Program-made: the position numbers and the translations under genes
Notes under the pieces: model-generated
Seen by the model: the letters and a program-made list of their open reading frames with translations, nothing else
The model's database searches: none
What the model was told of the DNA's origin: nothing
Shown here: one piece after another, positions 8,268 to 17,069 of the stretch
Position numbering within the stretch: position 1 is the first letter of the stretch
Layout: every line of letters begins with the position of its first letter
DNA from: DASZQY01 sp963843565
GTDB lineage: Bacteria; Pseudomonadota; Alphaproteobacteria; Rhizobiales; Kaistiaceae
Assembly: GCA_963843565.1 (NCBI GenBank)
Contig: CAWJKY010000003.1
Coordinates: 2,232,001 to 2,296,000, forward strand
Direction: 5' to 3'
DNA: 64,000 nucleotides

Positions 8268-9214
8268 CGGCGCACCACATCGAGATAGCCGATATAGCCC
8301 TGCGGGTCGGCCGACACACCTAACTGCGCCAGCGCGTCCCGGTCCAACGAGGCGGCAAAACCTGCAATCGCGTCGGCATCGCGATACATTAGCTGCCAGT
8401 CCATGAACACGTCGAGATATGGTGCTTCCCACACTCCAACTAAGAAGTTGGCAACCAGCAGCCGCCCGCCCGCCCGCAACCTCCCGAACAGATTCGCCGT
8501 GAGCGCGGCGGCCGTCCGCCGATCGAGATAGTCGTAAAGCCCCGCCGCGTATATCAGGTCGAAGTCGGTCAGCGTCCCCGCCTGCTTCAGCAGCCCCCGC
8601 ACAGATTCCTCGACCGTCCGGACGCCTGGATACGACGACGCCACGTCAAGTGATCTAGGGTCTTGGTCGAGGCCGATCACCTCGACGTCACCGCCGCCGA
8701 ATGTGTCGCTCAGTTCCAGCTCGCGCAGGTGACCGCAGGCCACCGACAACACCCGCGCACCAGGGCGTGTCCGCGCCGTCATGTCGATCTCCTCGGCCAG
8801 ACGTACCCGACGCGCCCGAACTGCGGCACAGGCCGGCACGGCGAAGGTGAAGGCCTGAGCGGTGCGCGCCACTCCGGTCAACTCTGCCGTCATCGAGGCA
8901 GCGTCTCTGTGGCCGTAGATCAGGTCGAGCAGCACCGCGTCGCCGGGGTAGCCACGCGGCCGCTCGAACGAGCGCCGGGTCAACGGACATTCCAGCGTCA
9001 GGTGCGCGAAGCGATGGCGCCTCACATGAGGTCGAACGATGTCGCGCCAAAGTCTACGGTCGACGTTCTGCGACACAGCGGCTAGCACATCATTGGCGGA
9101 GCCGAATGCGGTGTGCCCATCACCGGCAATCAGAGCATCGGCACAGAAATCCAACGCCAAATCTAGCCGAGCCAGGACCGCTTCGACAGAACCTGTATAG
9201 GATAACGCGTCCAT
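8264..9214 (-). CDS. Class I SAM-dependent methyltransferase, PhcB-like
   Basis: 316 aa from ATG 9214 (an in-frame GTG at 9268 would add 18 residues; neither has a strong ribosome site). An N-terminal helical region precedes the signature LTRRSFERPRGYPGDAVLLD, a pattern I associate with methyltransferases annotated as fatty-acid methyl-ester (PhcB-like) biosynthesis proteins. The Rossmann SAM site follows (ARVLSVACGHLRELEL, VIGLDQDPRSLDVA, then DFDLIYAAGLYDYL). The gene overlaps the desaturase by 4 bp, implying coupled expression and a joint lipid substrate. Assignment to methyl-ester formation is inference; other O- or C-methylations are possible. Confidence 0.75.
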   Translation of the reverse strand: MDALSYTGSVEAVLARLDLALDFCADALIAGDGHTAFGSANDVLAAVSQNVDRRLWRDIVRPHVRRHRFAHLTLECPLTRRSFERPRGYPGDAVLLDLIYGHRDAASMTAELTGVARTAQAFTFAVPACAAVRARRVRLAEEIDMTARTRPGARVLSVACGHLRELELSDTFGGGDVEVIGLDQDPRSLDVASSYPGVRTVEESVRGLLKQAGTLTDFDLIYAAGLYDYLDRRTAAALTANLFGRLRAGGRLLVANFLVGVWEAPYLDVFMDWQLMYRDADAIAGFAASLDRDALAQLGVSADPQGYIGYLDVVRR

Positions 9215-9436
9215 GACCGGTTCCGAACGAAAGAAGTAAAGCCGTTCTAACGGGGTGGACGACAGCACGCCAGACCATTGTTGACCTAGGGTGGGGGCGC
9301 CGTGCGGTCGCGACGAAAGTGTACTCTTGAGAGGTCCGCTTGTGGCGCATTTCGGAAGTGCGCCCGACGCTTGGCGACTTCGGGAGAGCAGCCGACAATA
9401 GGCACTCGCGAGCCATTGAGCAGCGCGTTAATGAGA

Positions 9437-9733
9437 TCACGGCCCAGTCAAACGCTCCGCGATCAGCCGAAGCGCCGCTTTCCAGCGGCGGTGTGCCGTC
9501 GCCCGCCCTATTCCAAGCCGCCAGCAGATCGGCTTCCAGGGCGCCCCGGATGCCCGCATTTCAACCAGCTCTGCATCAAGGGGCGCGAGCCAGGACAGCC
9601 ACACAAGCAGTTGGGTGACCCGGGCCATCGCCGCTGACTGCACCGGATCGCTATCTACGTCCTTAGCCGTTCGGCAGGCGGCGACCGCTTCCCTCAAAGC
9701 CTCCGCTACGTCCTCGGCCGACCATTCAGCCAT
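9437..9733 (-). CDS. DUF6362-type HTH protein
   Basis: 98 aa from ATG 9733, five bases after the stop of the primase-helicase gene. It has helical N- and middle parts (WSAEDVAEALREAVAACRT, VTQLLVWLSWLAPLDAELVE) and a C-terminal HTH (APWKPICWRLGIGRATAHRR, then WKAALRLIAERL). This combination is the DUF6362-like protein regularly found downstream of the replication genes of alphaproteobacterial prophages. A DNA-binding role is inferred. In related elements the ParB-methyltransferase follows directly, so the desaturase cargo appears inserted downstream of this gene. Confidence 0.7.
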   Translation of the reverse strand: MAEWSAEDVAEALREAVAACRTAKDVDSDPVQSAAMARVTQLLVWLSWLAPLDAELVEMRASGAPWKPICWRLGIGRATAHRRWKAALRLIAERLTGP

Positions 9734-9738
9734 GGCCC

Positions 9739-11757
9739 CTAAGCCTCCGACGGGATCTTGGCCGCGGAACGTGGACCGTCGCCTGCATCCTGAGGATCGC
9801 CGAGCCCCTCCGCCAGCTCTTCGGCGGCCCGGCTCTCCGCCTCTTGGCGCGGAAGTCCGCCCTCGTACTCCACGATGGCAGCGCGTTCTTCCCATCGCGC
9901 CAGGTCGTCATCGATCTGAATGTAGTCGACGCCAACCGCTGCATCCGCGTGCGGTGGCAATCGCCCAACCGTCTCAGGTTTCTCGTCGTTCGCGACTCCG
10001 GCGCCGTAACCATCGGGGGCATAGGGGGCATCGGACTCAGGAGGCGGCTGCTGTGCAGTCGCCGGCACCCTGTGCCCCCTATGATCCCTATGCCCCTCGT
10101 CCTTTCCGCCTGGCTTCATGGCATTGGCCGGCGACCCATGCCCCCTATGCCCCCGATGCAGATCGGCCCCATCAACGCGTTGCAACGCATAGGTCGATAC
10201 TCCCCATTCGCCAGCGCCCGGCTGACGGGTCAGCAAGAATCCTGCGAGTCTCGTGCCTGCGAGTTTCTCCAGGTGCGCGGAGACGAACTGCCGACCGCGC
10301 CCTTGTGGGTCGATGATGACCCTCACGCCATCAGCGAGGTTTCGCGCGGGAATTGGCATGTCACCATGGTGATCCCACCAGGCCGCGAACAGCTCCGCGG
10401 TCGACTGTCGGCGTCCGTCGCGCTGCTTCGCCTCGCCGACCCGTTCGGCCGGGTCGAGGCAGCCCAGAGCAACGAGTGGATCGCGGACCCAGCGGCACCA
10501 GACCTCGAAGCTGCCCAGGGGACGCCCATTGGGGAGGTCATGTTCGAGCCGCCCCCATCGCCACACGGTCAAGGCAGCTGCCAGCAGCCCGGCTCGATCG
10601 CGCGTGATGTCGGCGCGCATATCATTTGCAAACCGCCGCGCCTCGGGGTCTTCGGTACGCGGGTCGAGTTCGACGGTGATGAAGCGGCGGGCGAGGTCTT
10701 CCGAGACCGTCAGGCCATTGCCGGTGAGAACCGTGAATGCAGATGCATTCAGCGGTACCATCTGCGAGCGGCCGAGAATACGAACCTTGGCCGGCCGCTC
10801 GGTGATTGCACTCGCCAGCAGATTCGATCGGAGCGCGGTGTTGTTGAGGTTATCGAGGAAGAGAACCGGGCTCCCTTCTATCAGTTCGGCGGCAATCCGT
10901 TTCTCCAGTTCTTCCGCTGTCGCGCCGCCTGTTACGGCGTGAGGCTCGCGTCCAAAGGCCACGATCGCGATGCAACGTGCGAGGAGCCCCTTGCCAGCGC
11001 CGGCTCCAGACATCGAGGCCGCCTTGATGAGGACGCCCGGCGCATGCGGCAGGCTTGGCCGGCACACGGCCGTCAGCAGCGCGGCGATGAACGCGGACTC
11101 ATCCTTACCCGGTGGCTCGTCAATATCGACGACCAATACGCCGCCGCCATCAACCATCGGGGCATCAGCGAAGCAGAACGTCCGGAAGGTCCGACGGATC
11201 AGGTTAAGCGCTTCTTCGGCGTCCCCACGCGAGGGTCGATCCGGGACTGCCCGCGCGAGATCTGGAACACGTTCGCACCACATGCCCGTCACAGGATCGA
11301 ACCCGTCGGTCGAAAGGATGTCACCGTTGTCGCCGAGGAGAGGTGCCGAAGCGATCCCGTTCAGTGCGGGTAGCCGCCATTCGCCGCGCCAGTCGAGATA
11401 CATCGTTGCAAAGGGCCGCGGGAAGCGGACATCCACCTCGATCAGGGCGCCCTTCTTCTCCTTGATGGCGTAGGGGCGGCAGATCGTGTGAGCCGTCAGG
11501 ACCAGGATGTCGGGCGTCATGATCTGCGCAACCGTTCCCTTCTGAGTCTGGTCGAAGGCGAGGCGCACCGGGACGCCCCGGTCATAGAGACCCCCGGCGC
11601 CCGAAAGCAGATCACGGAGTGCCGCTACCGTCCGGTCTGGAGCCGAATGCTCGACCAACAGGCGTGGCTTGACTCCGACGTTGTCCGACCCATCGAACGG
11701 CTCAGCGTTGGCAATTGCCACGGAGACAAGATCTTGCAGATCGTCGCAGCCGCTCAC
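9739..11757 (-). CDS. Phage replicative ATPase (SF3/AAA+-like helicase)
   Basis: 672 aa from a GTG at 11757 that overlaps the TGA of the primase gene (GTGA); the longer open frame to 11982 is antisense-type filler. Residues about 260-440 hold an ATPase core: Walker A-like MSGAGAGKGLLARC, Walker B PVLFLDNLNN, and a sensor region FTVLTGNGLTVSEDLARRF with an arginine-finger-like RR. An N-terminal DUF927-like region precedes it. The C-terminal 130 residues are low complexity, rich in RGH/APYAP repeats and encoded by C/G-run inverted repeats, and end in an acidic helical segment. With the upstream CHC2/Toprim protein it forms a primase-helicase pair for autonomous replication of the element. Confidence 0.8.
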   Translation of the reverse strand: MSGCDDLQDLVSVAIANAEPFDGSDNVGVKPRLLVEHSAPDRTVAALRDLLSGAGGLYDRGVPVRLAFDQTQKGTVAQIMTPDILVLTAHTICRPYAIKEKKGALIEVDVRFPRPFATMYLDWRGEWRLPALNGIASAPLLGDNGDILSTDGFDPVTGMWCERVPDLARAVPDRPSRGDAEEALNLIRRTFRTFCFADAPMVDGGGVLVVDIDEPPGKDESAFIAALLTAVCRPSLPHAPGVLIKAASMSGAGAGKGLLARCIAIVAFGREPHAVTGGATAEELEKRIAAELIEGSPVLFLDNLNNTALRSNLLASAITERPAKVRILGRSQMVPLNASAFTVLTGNGLTVSEDLARRFITVELDPRTEDPEARRFANDMRADITRDRAGLLAAALTVWRWGRLEHDLPNGRPLGSFEVWCRWVRDPLVALGCLDPAERVGEAKQRDGRRQSTAELFAAWWDHHGDMPIPARNLADGVRVIIDPQGRGRQFVSAHLEKLAGTRLAGFLLTRQPGAGEWGVSTYALQRVDGADLHRGHRGHGSPANAMKPGGKDEGHRDHRGHRVPATAQQPPPESDAPYAPDGYGAGVANDEKPETVGRLPPHADAAVGVDYIQIDDDLARWEERAAIVEYEGGLPRQEAESRAAEELAEGLGDPQDAGDGPRSAAKIPSEA
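10011..10158. repeat. Perfect 21-bp inverted repeat with a degenerate third copy
   Basis: The left arm 10011-10031 (begins CATCGGGGGCATAG) is the exact reverse complement of the right arm 10138-10158, with a 106-bp spacer. A partial copy (GCCCCCTATGATCCCTATGC) lies at about 10074-10093. The repeats fall in the low-complexity 3' part of the primase-helicase gene and account for its RGHRGH-type residues. They could act as iterons of a replication origin or simply be expanded codon repeats. Confidence 0.7.
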
Positions 11758-12647
11758 GATGCTGCCCCCAGCGATTGCGGAACGCCCATCAGAGCATCGT
11801 TGAAGTCTTTTCCGATCGGCGGCCGGGCAATGCAGACCCTCCGTCCCTCCTTGCTCCATCGGCGAGCAGCACTTCTGGCAGCAGCCTCGCCCGGCTCGTC
11901 CCTGTCGGCCAGGATCGTGACGTTGGCGATTGCGGGGCCGATCTGGAGAGACCTGAGACCCGCCGTCGAGAGCGCCGCCCACGTCGGACGGCCGGTTGCC
12001 TGCATCGCAGAGAGACAGGTCTCGATGCCCTCACCCGCCATGACTGTGTCGTCGGCTTCGCCGAGGCGAACGACACCGCCCAGGCAGGGGCCCAACATCA
12101 TCTTTTGCGGGGAGACCGGCGCTTTCCCTGAGCCGTCTTTGGTGAGGAAAGTCCGGTGAATGGCCGTCGGCTTGCCGTCGGTTCCCCCTGTCACCAACGC
12201 GACCATGGCCGGCCAAGTGCCACCGGTCGGGTGCCTCAGCGCGGGATGGAAGCGGAGCGTCGCGGGTGGGCGGATCGTCAGGCCGCGTGTGCGCAGGTAG
12301 ATCTCGACGAGTGTTCCCTCGCTGCCGACCGCCTCGTTCCACAACCGCAATGCCGAAGTCGTGCGGGTGTCTGGACCGCGGTGATCATCAACAACGGCCC
12401 ACTTCTTCGTGTCGTCGGCGGCGCGCCGGTTCGCGCGCTGATCCTGTGTCCAGATGCCGTCGCACTTCAGAGCCGTGATCACGTCGCTCTGGGAGCAGCC
12501 GGCATGGCAATAGATCAGGACCTTGCCGTCGAGGCCTTCGCGGACGGCCAGACTCGGCGTCCCATCGTTGTGCGCCGGACAGCGCGCCATCCATGTGGCG
12601 CCCGCCCGACGGCCACCGAGCGCGTGGGCGATTGTCTCCGCGCTCAC
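11754..12647 (-). CDS. Phage primase (CHC2 zinc finger plus Toprim)
   Basis: 297 aa, with start and stop overlapping its neighbours by 4 bp on both sides. An N-terminal zinc-binding domain is visible (ARCPAHNDGTPSLAVRE, then VLIYCHAGCSQSDVITAL: Cys-x2-His...Cys-x2-Cys). Residues 195-290 are a Toprim domain with the conserved acidic pattern (MAGEGIETCLSAMQATGR, then VTILADRDEPGEAAA, then IGKDFNDALMG). It should make RNA primers for element replication and act with the ATPase encoded next. Toprim residues E (GEGIE) and DxD-like (ADRDE) are intact, so it is probably active. Confidence 0.88.
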   Translation of the reverse strand: MSAETIAHALGGRRAGATWMARCPAHNDGTPSLAVREGLDGKVLIYCHAGCSQSDVITALKCDGIWTQDQRANRRAADDTKKWAVVDDHRGPDTRTTSALRLWNEAVGSEGTLVEIYLRTRGLTIRPPATLRFHPALRHPTGGTWPAMVALVTGGTDGKPTAIHRTFLTKDGSGKAPVSPQKMMLGPCLGGVVRLGEADDTVMAGEGIETCLSAMQATGRPTWAALSTAGLRSLQIGPAIANVTILADRDEPGEAAARSAARRWSKEGRRVCIARPPIGKDFNDALMGVPQSLGAAS

Positions 12648-13027
12648 GACGCCGTCTCCCCAATTTGCTTGCGGCTTGAAATGCGCCTGAGCGAACTGCT
12701 GGCCAACGCGATGTAGGTGTAGTCGTCCGGACCGCGTCGTCGCTGAACGAGATGGGCGCGGCCGGACTTCGCCATGACCATGGTGGCATCGGCGACGCGG
12801 CCTAGTTCCTTCCGATCGTCCTCACCAAGACGGCTTCCGACCCTGCGGTCCATCGCGAGGAAGCCACGGTGGTACTCGAAACCGTCGCCAGCCGTAGCGA
12901 CGTCAAACCAGCTATCCAGATCGGCCAGCGTCGCCTTGAGAACCAGAGTGGGCCTGTCCCTCCGGCGTTTCGTGTCGGCCGATTGGCTGGCCGATTCTCT
13001 GCGAACCGGGTCGAGGGGAGCCATCAC
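12644..13027 (-). CDS. Hypothetical phage protein of replication operon
   Basis: 127 aa; ATGA overlaps with both neighbours place it firmly in the operon. The start may be 13027 or the next codon, 13024. After a basic, disordered N-terminus the core is mixed helix/strand (ATLADLDSWFDVATAGDGFE, VADATMVMAKSGRAHLVQRR, then PDDYTYIALASS), reminiscent of a small winged-helix regulator. I do not recognise a named family. Position between the sigma-like protein and the primase suggests a replication or expression accessory. Confidence 0.6.
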   Translation of the reverse strand: MMAPLDPVRRESASQSADTKRRRDRPTLVLKATLADLDSWFDVATAGDGFEYHRGFLAMDRRVGSRLGEDDRKELGRVADATMVMAKSGRAHLVQRRRGPDDYTYIALASSSLRRISSRKQIGETAS

Positions 13028-14037
13028 GAACTCCTCTCATCGGGCATGGCATCATCGGCACTGACGGCCGCCTGCTGCGGTCCCGCCGTGCTCGTGTAGA
13101 TTGCCATCAGCGGCGTCCCGTCGGCATGGATTCCCGCTTCTTCGAGGCGATAGGTCCGACGGGTTTTCAGAACGTCGGAAAGCTCCCAGCGGCGGAACAG
13201 ACCCGGCACTCGGGTCAAATCATCGTTGTCGTCCGTGCAGTTCATGAGCCCTGCTCCATCCGTTTCTCGCGACGGCGCAACTGCGCCTGCACGTGAAAAG
13301 CCAAGCAGGGCTCCCGAACGGGACATTGGATCGGAATAATCCTGACGCAGCCTGCGGATGGCCCGCTGATAGCGTTTCCGGGCCGCTGCTTCTGTCAGAC
13401 CGAGTTCGGCGGCGACCTCCACCTGCGAGAAGCCGTCAACTGCGACCCGGAGAACCAATCGGGCGTCGTCGCCAACGAGACGGGCGATATCGCGCTTGAG
13501 GAGTTCCTTCGAGACAAGAGGCTCCCGCGATCCGCCGACGATCTGGTCGACATCGAGTTCGACGCGGAGGCTTTGTCGTTTGGCCTCACGTGCGTGATCG
13601 CGACCGAGGTCGCGCTCGATGTTCTTGAGGATCGTCGCCGCAATCCGGCGAACGCGCCGAAGGTCGAGGCCGTGAACCGCCTCGATGGTGCGGGCGAGGA
13701 TGTCGGAGGCGATTTCGTCCGGGGCGGCAAGCTTGCGCCAGAGCGACCGGCGCCGGATGGCATTGAGCCCGGGCCACAGTGAAAGCAGCATCAGAGTCAG
13801 CCCGCTATCCGCCACGAGGCCGCCGGACTGGACGACCTCGACCAATATCCGCAGGATTGTGTTCTTCTGTTCTGGTGTGTCGGAGCCGTAATGAAGTGCA
13901 TCGAGCAGTGCCACCGGGTCGGCAAACGGCGTCAGCGAGGCGTGCCTCTGCCGAAGATGATCGAAGGTGCGCTTGAAGCCGAGGCCGGATGAAGCGTGCA
14001 TAAGGTGCTGGTGAATTCCGTTCCACGTGGAGGACAT
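13024..14037 (-). CDS. Sigma-70 region-4-like DNA-binding protein
   Basis: 337 aa. The central part (residues about 110-235) looks like the helical regions of a sigma-70 family factor, ending in a sigma region-4-type HTH (VDGFSQVEVAAELGLTEAAA followed by RKRYQRAIRRLR). A basic segment RRVRRIAATILKNIERDLGR precedes it. The C-terminal 90 residues are a separate low-complexity tail ending with a short strand-rich piece (RTYRLEEAGIHADGTPLMAI). It is the first gene of the 4-bp-overlapping replication block and may redirect host RNA polymerase or regulate the element. Confidence 0.65.
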   Translation of the reverse strand: MSSTWNGIHQHLMHASSGLGFKRTFDHLRQRHASLTPFADPVALLDALHYGSDTPEQKNTILRILVEVVQSGGLVADSGLTLMLLSLWPGLNAIRRRSLWRKLAAPDEIASDILARTIEAVHGLDLRRVRRIAATILKNIERDLGRDHAREAKRQSLRVELDVDQIVGGSREPLVSKELLKRDIARLVGDDARLVLRVAVDGFSQVEVAAELGLTEAAARKRYQRAIRRLRQDYSDPMSRSGALLGFSRAGAVAPSRETDGAGLMNCTDDNDDLTRVPGLFRRWELSDVLKTRRTYRLEEAGIHADGTPLMAIYTSTAGPQQAAVSADDAMPDERSS

Positions 14038-14137
14038 CGGACGCCTGCCTTGCGGCCGGGCGTCCAGCGCCTCCTTCTGGCCGGGTCAGGGCGTCGCGCG
14101 CCTCTCGTGATTTCGGGGAGTGGGTTGAGCGATCGGG

Positions 14138-14383
14138 TCAGCGCGCGCCGACGGGCGCCTGGTTCAGAGTCCCGCAGCGGCGGCAGGTGGCCACCACCGG
14201 ATAGCCCACGAAGTACTCGTGCCCCCGCGCGAAGCGCAGGTGCATGCGGCTGTCCCGGCAAACGCCGAGCAGCTTGTCGCAGCGTGAGCAGCGCCATTCC
14301 GAGTTGGAGTTTGTGGGCTTGGTCTTCGCGGCGCCGGTACTGCTCGTCGGGGGCGCAGGGCGCGATGGGAAGGGAGTCGGCAT
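14138..14383 (-). CDS. Com-like zinc-ribbon protein (Mu Com family)
   Basis: 81 aa. After a Pro/Ser-rich lead the protein has EWRCSRCDKLLGVCRDSR... and ...VVATCRRCGTLNQAP, two CxxC knuckles with the 'CDKLL...CRRCGTLN' pattern of bacteriophage Mu Com. In Mu, Com binds mom mRNA and activates its translation; Mom modifies DNA to evade restriction. No mom-like gene is visible here, so the regulated target is unknown. It lies 100 bp upstream of the sigma-like gene and 109 bp downstream of the 737-aa unknown gene on the same strand. Confidence 0.75.
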   Translation of the reverse strand: MPTPFPSRPAPPTSSTGAAKTKPTNSNSEWRCSRCDKLLGVCRDSRMHLRFARGHEYFVGYPVVATCRRCGTLNQAPVGAR

Positions 14384-14491
14384 GGGAGTGCTCCTCTAGT
14401 GAGTGAGCCCTTCCATTAGCCATCAGAACGTTGGACGGTCCCGCCCAAAAGGTTAGACGGATGTTGGACGCGCCGAGCGCCGCGCCCCAGT

Positions 14492-16705
14492 TCAGACGAC
14501 GAGGCGCCAGTAGCCCTTCTTGACGCCTTTCGCGATGTACTCGTTCAGAATGCTCCCCCACATCTCTGCGCGGAAACAATGCTGCGGGCTTCGCGAGTCA
14601 AAGCCCTCGGTTAGCGTCGAGGACTTCACGTCGGGGCTGCCGGCGATGTGCGCCTCTACCAGACGTTCGAAGAGCCTGATCTGGTTCGCCCCAACGAGGG
14701 ATAGTGGTGGCTTGCCCGGCACATACAGTGTCGCGGACTGGGCAGCGTAGCGATGGATGGCCGGCGAACTGCCGCCCATCGCGAGGCTACGGCCCGATCG
14801 AAACGCCAACTCAATGCTCCTTGGCGACAGGATCGGCTCATCACCGCCGCTCGACAGATGCGTCAGGAACGGAACCACGACGTTCGGGCCGAGGCACGAT
14901 GGCAATTCCGGACTTGCCGACAGGACGATGCCGAACCCGGAGTTGCCGCGCGCCCGAAGCAGCAGATCGAGCCTGGAGGTGACCTTCTGGTCGTCGAGAC
15001 GCCTCGCGAAATAGATCGGTACGTCCCCGCCGTCGATTTGCATCGATCCCAGAAGGGTTAGGTCCTCATCAAGGATTTGCAGCACGCGACTGGAAAGCAA
15101 CGGCTTGATCAACGCCACGAGCGAGTCGTGCAGCCACTGCGGATTGAGCTGATAGACCTTCAAGTCTGCGATCGCGCGCTCGCCCAGATCCTCTCCGAAC
15201 AGCCCGGTCGCCTTTGCCATCCCGAACGTCGACGATGGATCGAAGGAGACCTCGCCCTCGGCATCCTGCTCCTCGTCTATGAGGACGATCTTCTGTCGTC
15301 CTCGAGGCTCAAGCAAACCGCCCTCGATCAGGCGATTGGGGTCGAGGCCCACTTCTCGCAAGAAGCGCCCTGTGATCTCGTCCTCCGCGCGGTCGAAGAG
15401 TTGAACGAGCCGGGGAAACATGGCGCGCAGGTCGGTCGTCCCGATCTGCTTGAACGCGCGCATGATCTTCCAAACATCCAGTAGCGCAAAGCCGAGGCTG
15501 CGCTGTTCCGGGTCTTTGTTGCTTTGCAGGTTGCAGGCCTTGCTGCCGGAGATGGTGATATTGAGCGTCCGTTCTTCCTCCCGCCCCACTCGGTGGTAGC
15601 GAACGGCAATGCTGACCCGGCTAAACCCTTCCGCTCTCCGTACAACGCTGTTCTTTCCGAGGTAGCGCGCCGCGACCTCGTCGATTTCATCGTCAATGGT
15701 CACCTTGAGCGACAGCTTGCGCCTCCAGTCTCCTAGGCGAACCTCGATGTCCAGGACCCTCGCCAGGAGGATTTCGAAGCCGTCTATCGGCGGAAGCGGG
15801 AGCCTGAGCGAGGAGCGGAACCGCGAGAGGTCATACCGCTTCCAGGTGAGCGGCTTCTTTGACACATCGTGCCCTAGCGCCACACCCGCAAAGCAAGCGC
15901 TGACCTTCTGCCGGACGACCGGACTGTCGGCACAGATTTCAATTTGTCGGTTGCCCGGCGTGTAGATCAGCGTGGCTTCGTTCGGCGGTCGGAAGTAGAT
16001 GGTGCCCCTCCGACCGTCTGCGCGATGATCATGGACGCTGGACAACGGACCACCGTGCCTGACGATGAGCATGACCGAAGCGGGGTGGTGCTCGGTAACA
16101 GGCAGGTCGACGCCGCGGACCGTGCACGCGGTCTTCAGCTGCAGAGCCTCAGTGATCTTCGCAGCGAGTTGATCGATATCGACCGACGCTGCGTCCAGGA
16201 CGACCTCATCATCGAGGTCGACCTCGAAGGCATCATACAGGCGCCCATAGTCCCTGAAGCGACGTGCGGCATGGAAACTCTCGGCGTCCTCGAAGACCTG
16301 GTGGAAGTTGAGATACGTCCAAATGCTCCGGCATAACGAATCAAGTTGAGCCAGGTAGCGCCCGTGCTCTTCGCCGCCGAGGCGTTGATCGGCCACGGTG
16401 TCCAGGGACGACGTGCCCTTGCCTTGGGACAGCTGGAAAATGCGTTGGCACCTTTCCTCAAGCGGGCGCAGCTCGTCCTGGTCAAATCGGCTCAGGTTAT
16501 CGAGGATCGCCTTGCGCCCCTCGTCTTCGCCAGCTTCTCCAGCTGATTCGGTGAGACCAAGGTCGGGCTCGTTCTCGCTTTCCTTCGCGGCAAGGACGGC
16601 TCGGACAAGATCGATCGGCGCATCTTCGATGAGGCGGAAAGCAATCGGCCCGATTGGGGCAGCTTTGCGTGCCACGACGTCACCCCGTGTGTGCATCATC
16701 ACCAT
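14492..16705 (-). CDS. Large unknown protein of the element (737 aa)
   Basis: No family recognised. An N-terminal 130 residues are acidic and helical (ILDNLSRFDQDELRPLEERC). A strand-rich middle follows (VMLIVRHGGPLSSVHDHRAD, RRGTIYFRPPNEATLIYTPG, LSLKVTIDDEIDEVAARYLG). A helical segment comes at about 430-500 (AMFPRLVQLFDRAEDEITGR). The C-terminal ~60 residues look like a winged helix (VGANQIRLFERLVEAHIAG, then MWGSILNEYIAKGVKKGYWR). There is no signal peptide or membrane helix, so it is cytoplasmic. It is divergent from the DUF2924/recombinase module and could be a regulator or a defence/anti-defence cargo protein. No nuclease or ATPase motif could be found by eye. Confidence 0.7.
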   Translation of the reverse strand: MVMMHTRGDVVARKAAPIGPIAFRLIEDAPIDLVRAVLAAKESENEPDLGLTESAGEAGEDEGRKAILDNLSRFDQDELRPLEERCQRIFQLSQGKGTSSLDTVADQRLGGEEHGRYLAQLDSLCRSIWTYLNFHQVFEDAESFHAARRFRDYGRLYDAFEVDLDDEVVLDAASVDIDQLAAKITEALQLKTACTVRGVDLPVTEHHPASVMLIVRHGGPLSSVHDHRADGRRGTIYFRPPNEATLIYTPGNRQIEICADSPVVRQKVSACFAGVALGHDVSKKPLTWKRYDLSRFRSSLRLPLPPIDGFEILLARVLDIEVRLGDWRRKLSLKVTIDDEIDEVAARYLGKNSVVRRAEGFSRVSIAVRYHRVGREEERTLNITISGSKACNLQSNKDPEQRSLGFALLDVWKIMRAFKQIGTTDLRAMFPRLVQLFDRAEDEITGRFLREVGLDPNRLIEGGLLEPRGRQKIVLIDEEQDAEGEVSFDPSSTFGMAKATGLFGEDLGERAIADLKVYQLNPQWLHDSLVALIKPLLSSRVLQILDEDLTLLGSMQIDGGDVPIYFARRLDDQKVTSRLDLLLRARGNSGFGIVLSASPELPSCLGPNVVVPFLTHLSSGGDEPILSPRSIELAFRSGRSLAMGGSSPAIHRYAAQSATLYVPGKPPLSLVGANQIRLFERLVEAHIAGSPDVKSSTLTEGFDSRSPQHCFRAEMWGSILNEYIAKGVKKGYWRLVV

Positions 16706-17069
16706 CGACCCCGGGCGATGATTGCGGAGCCACTACCGTCCCGCAAGCGCCAGTTGCTTTGACGCTGGCAGAGCCCGCGAGCGCGATCACAATTCGCCGA
16801 TGTCCCGAAACGCTCGACCAAGAGGCTTTTCATGACCTGAGTCAGCTCCGTCGATCAGCGAGACCCAGCGTGAACCGGTATAGCCATTCCCCTTCATGTC
16901 GAACGCAGGGTGCCGAGCGCATCGCCGAGGTTGGCGAAATCCTGGCGCTCGGGCTGGTTCGGCTCCACGCCCGCCAGTCAAGTCAAACGTCTCCCGAACC
17001 CGGAGAAAGTTCGCTTGAACCTGTCGGCCACCAGAGCGGTCATGCCAACCCGGAAACGGAGAACGGCGA
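16706..17069. other. Divergent intergenic region of the element
   Basis: 364 bp between the leftward unknown gene and the rightward DUF2924-recombinase module. It holds no credible gene; the small ORFs on both strands are uncharacteristic. It should contain the divergent promoters and any operator of the element, but no clear inverted repeat or sigma-70 box stands out. Confidence 0.4.
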
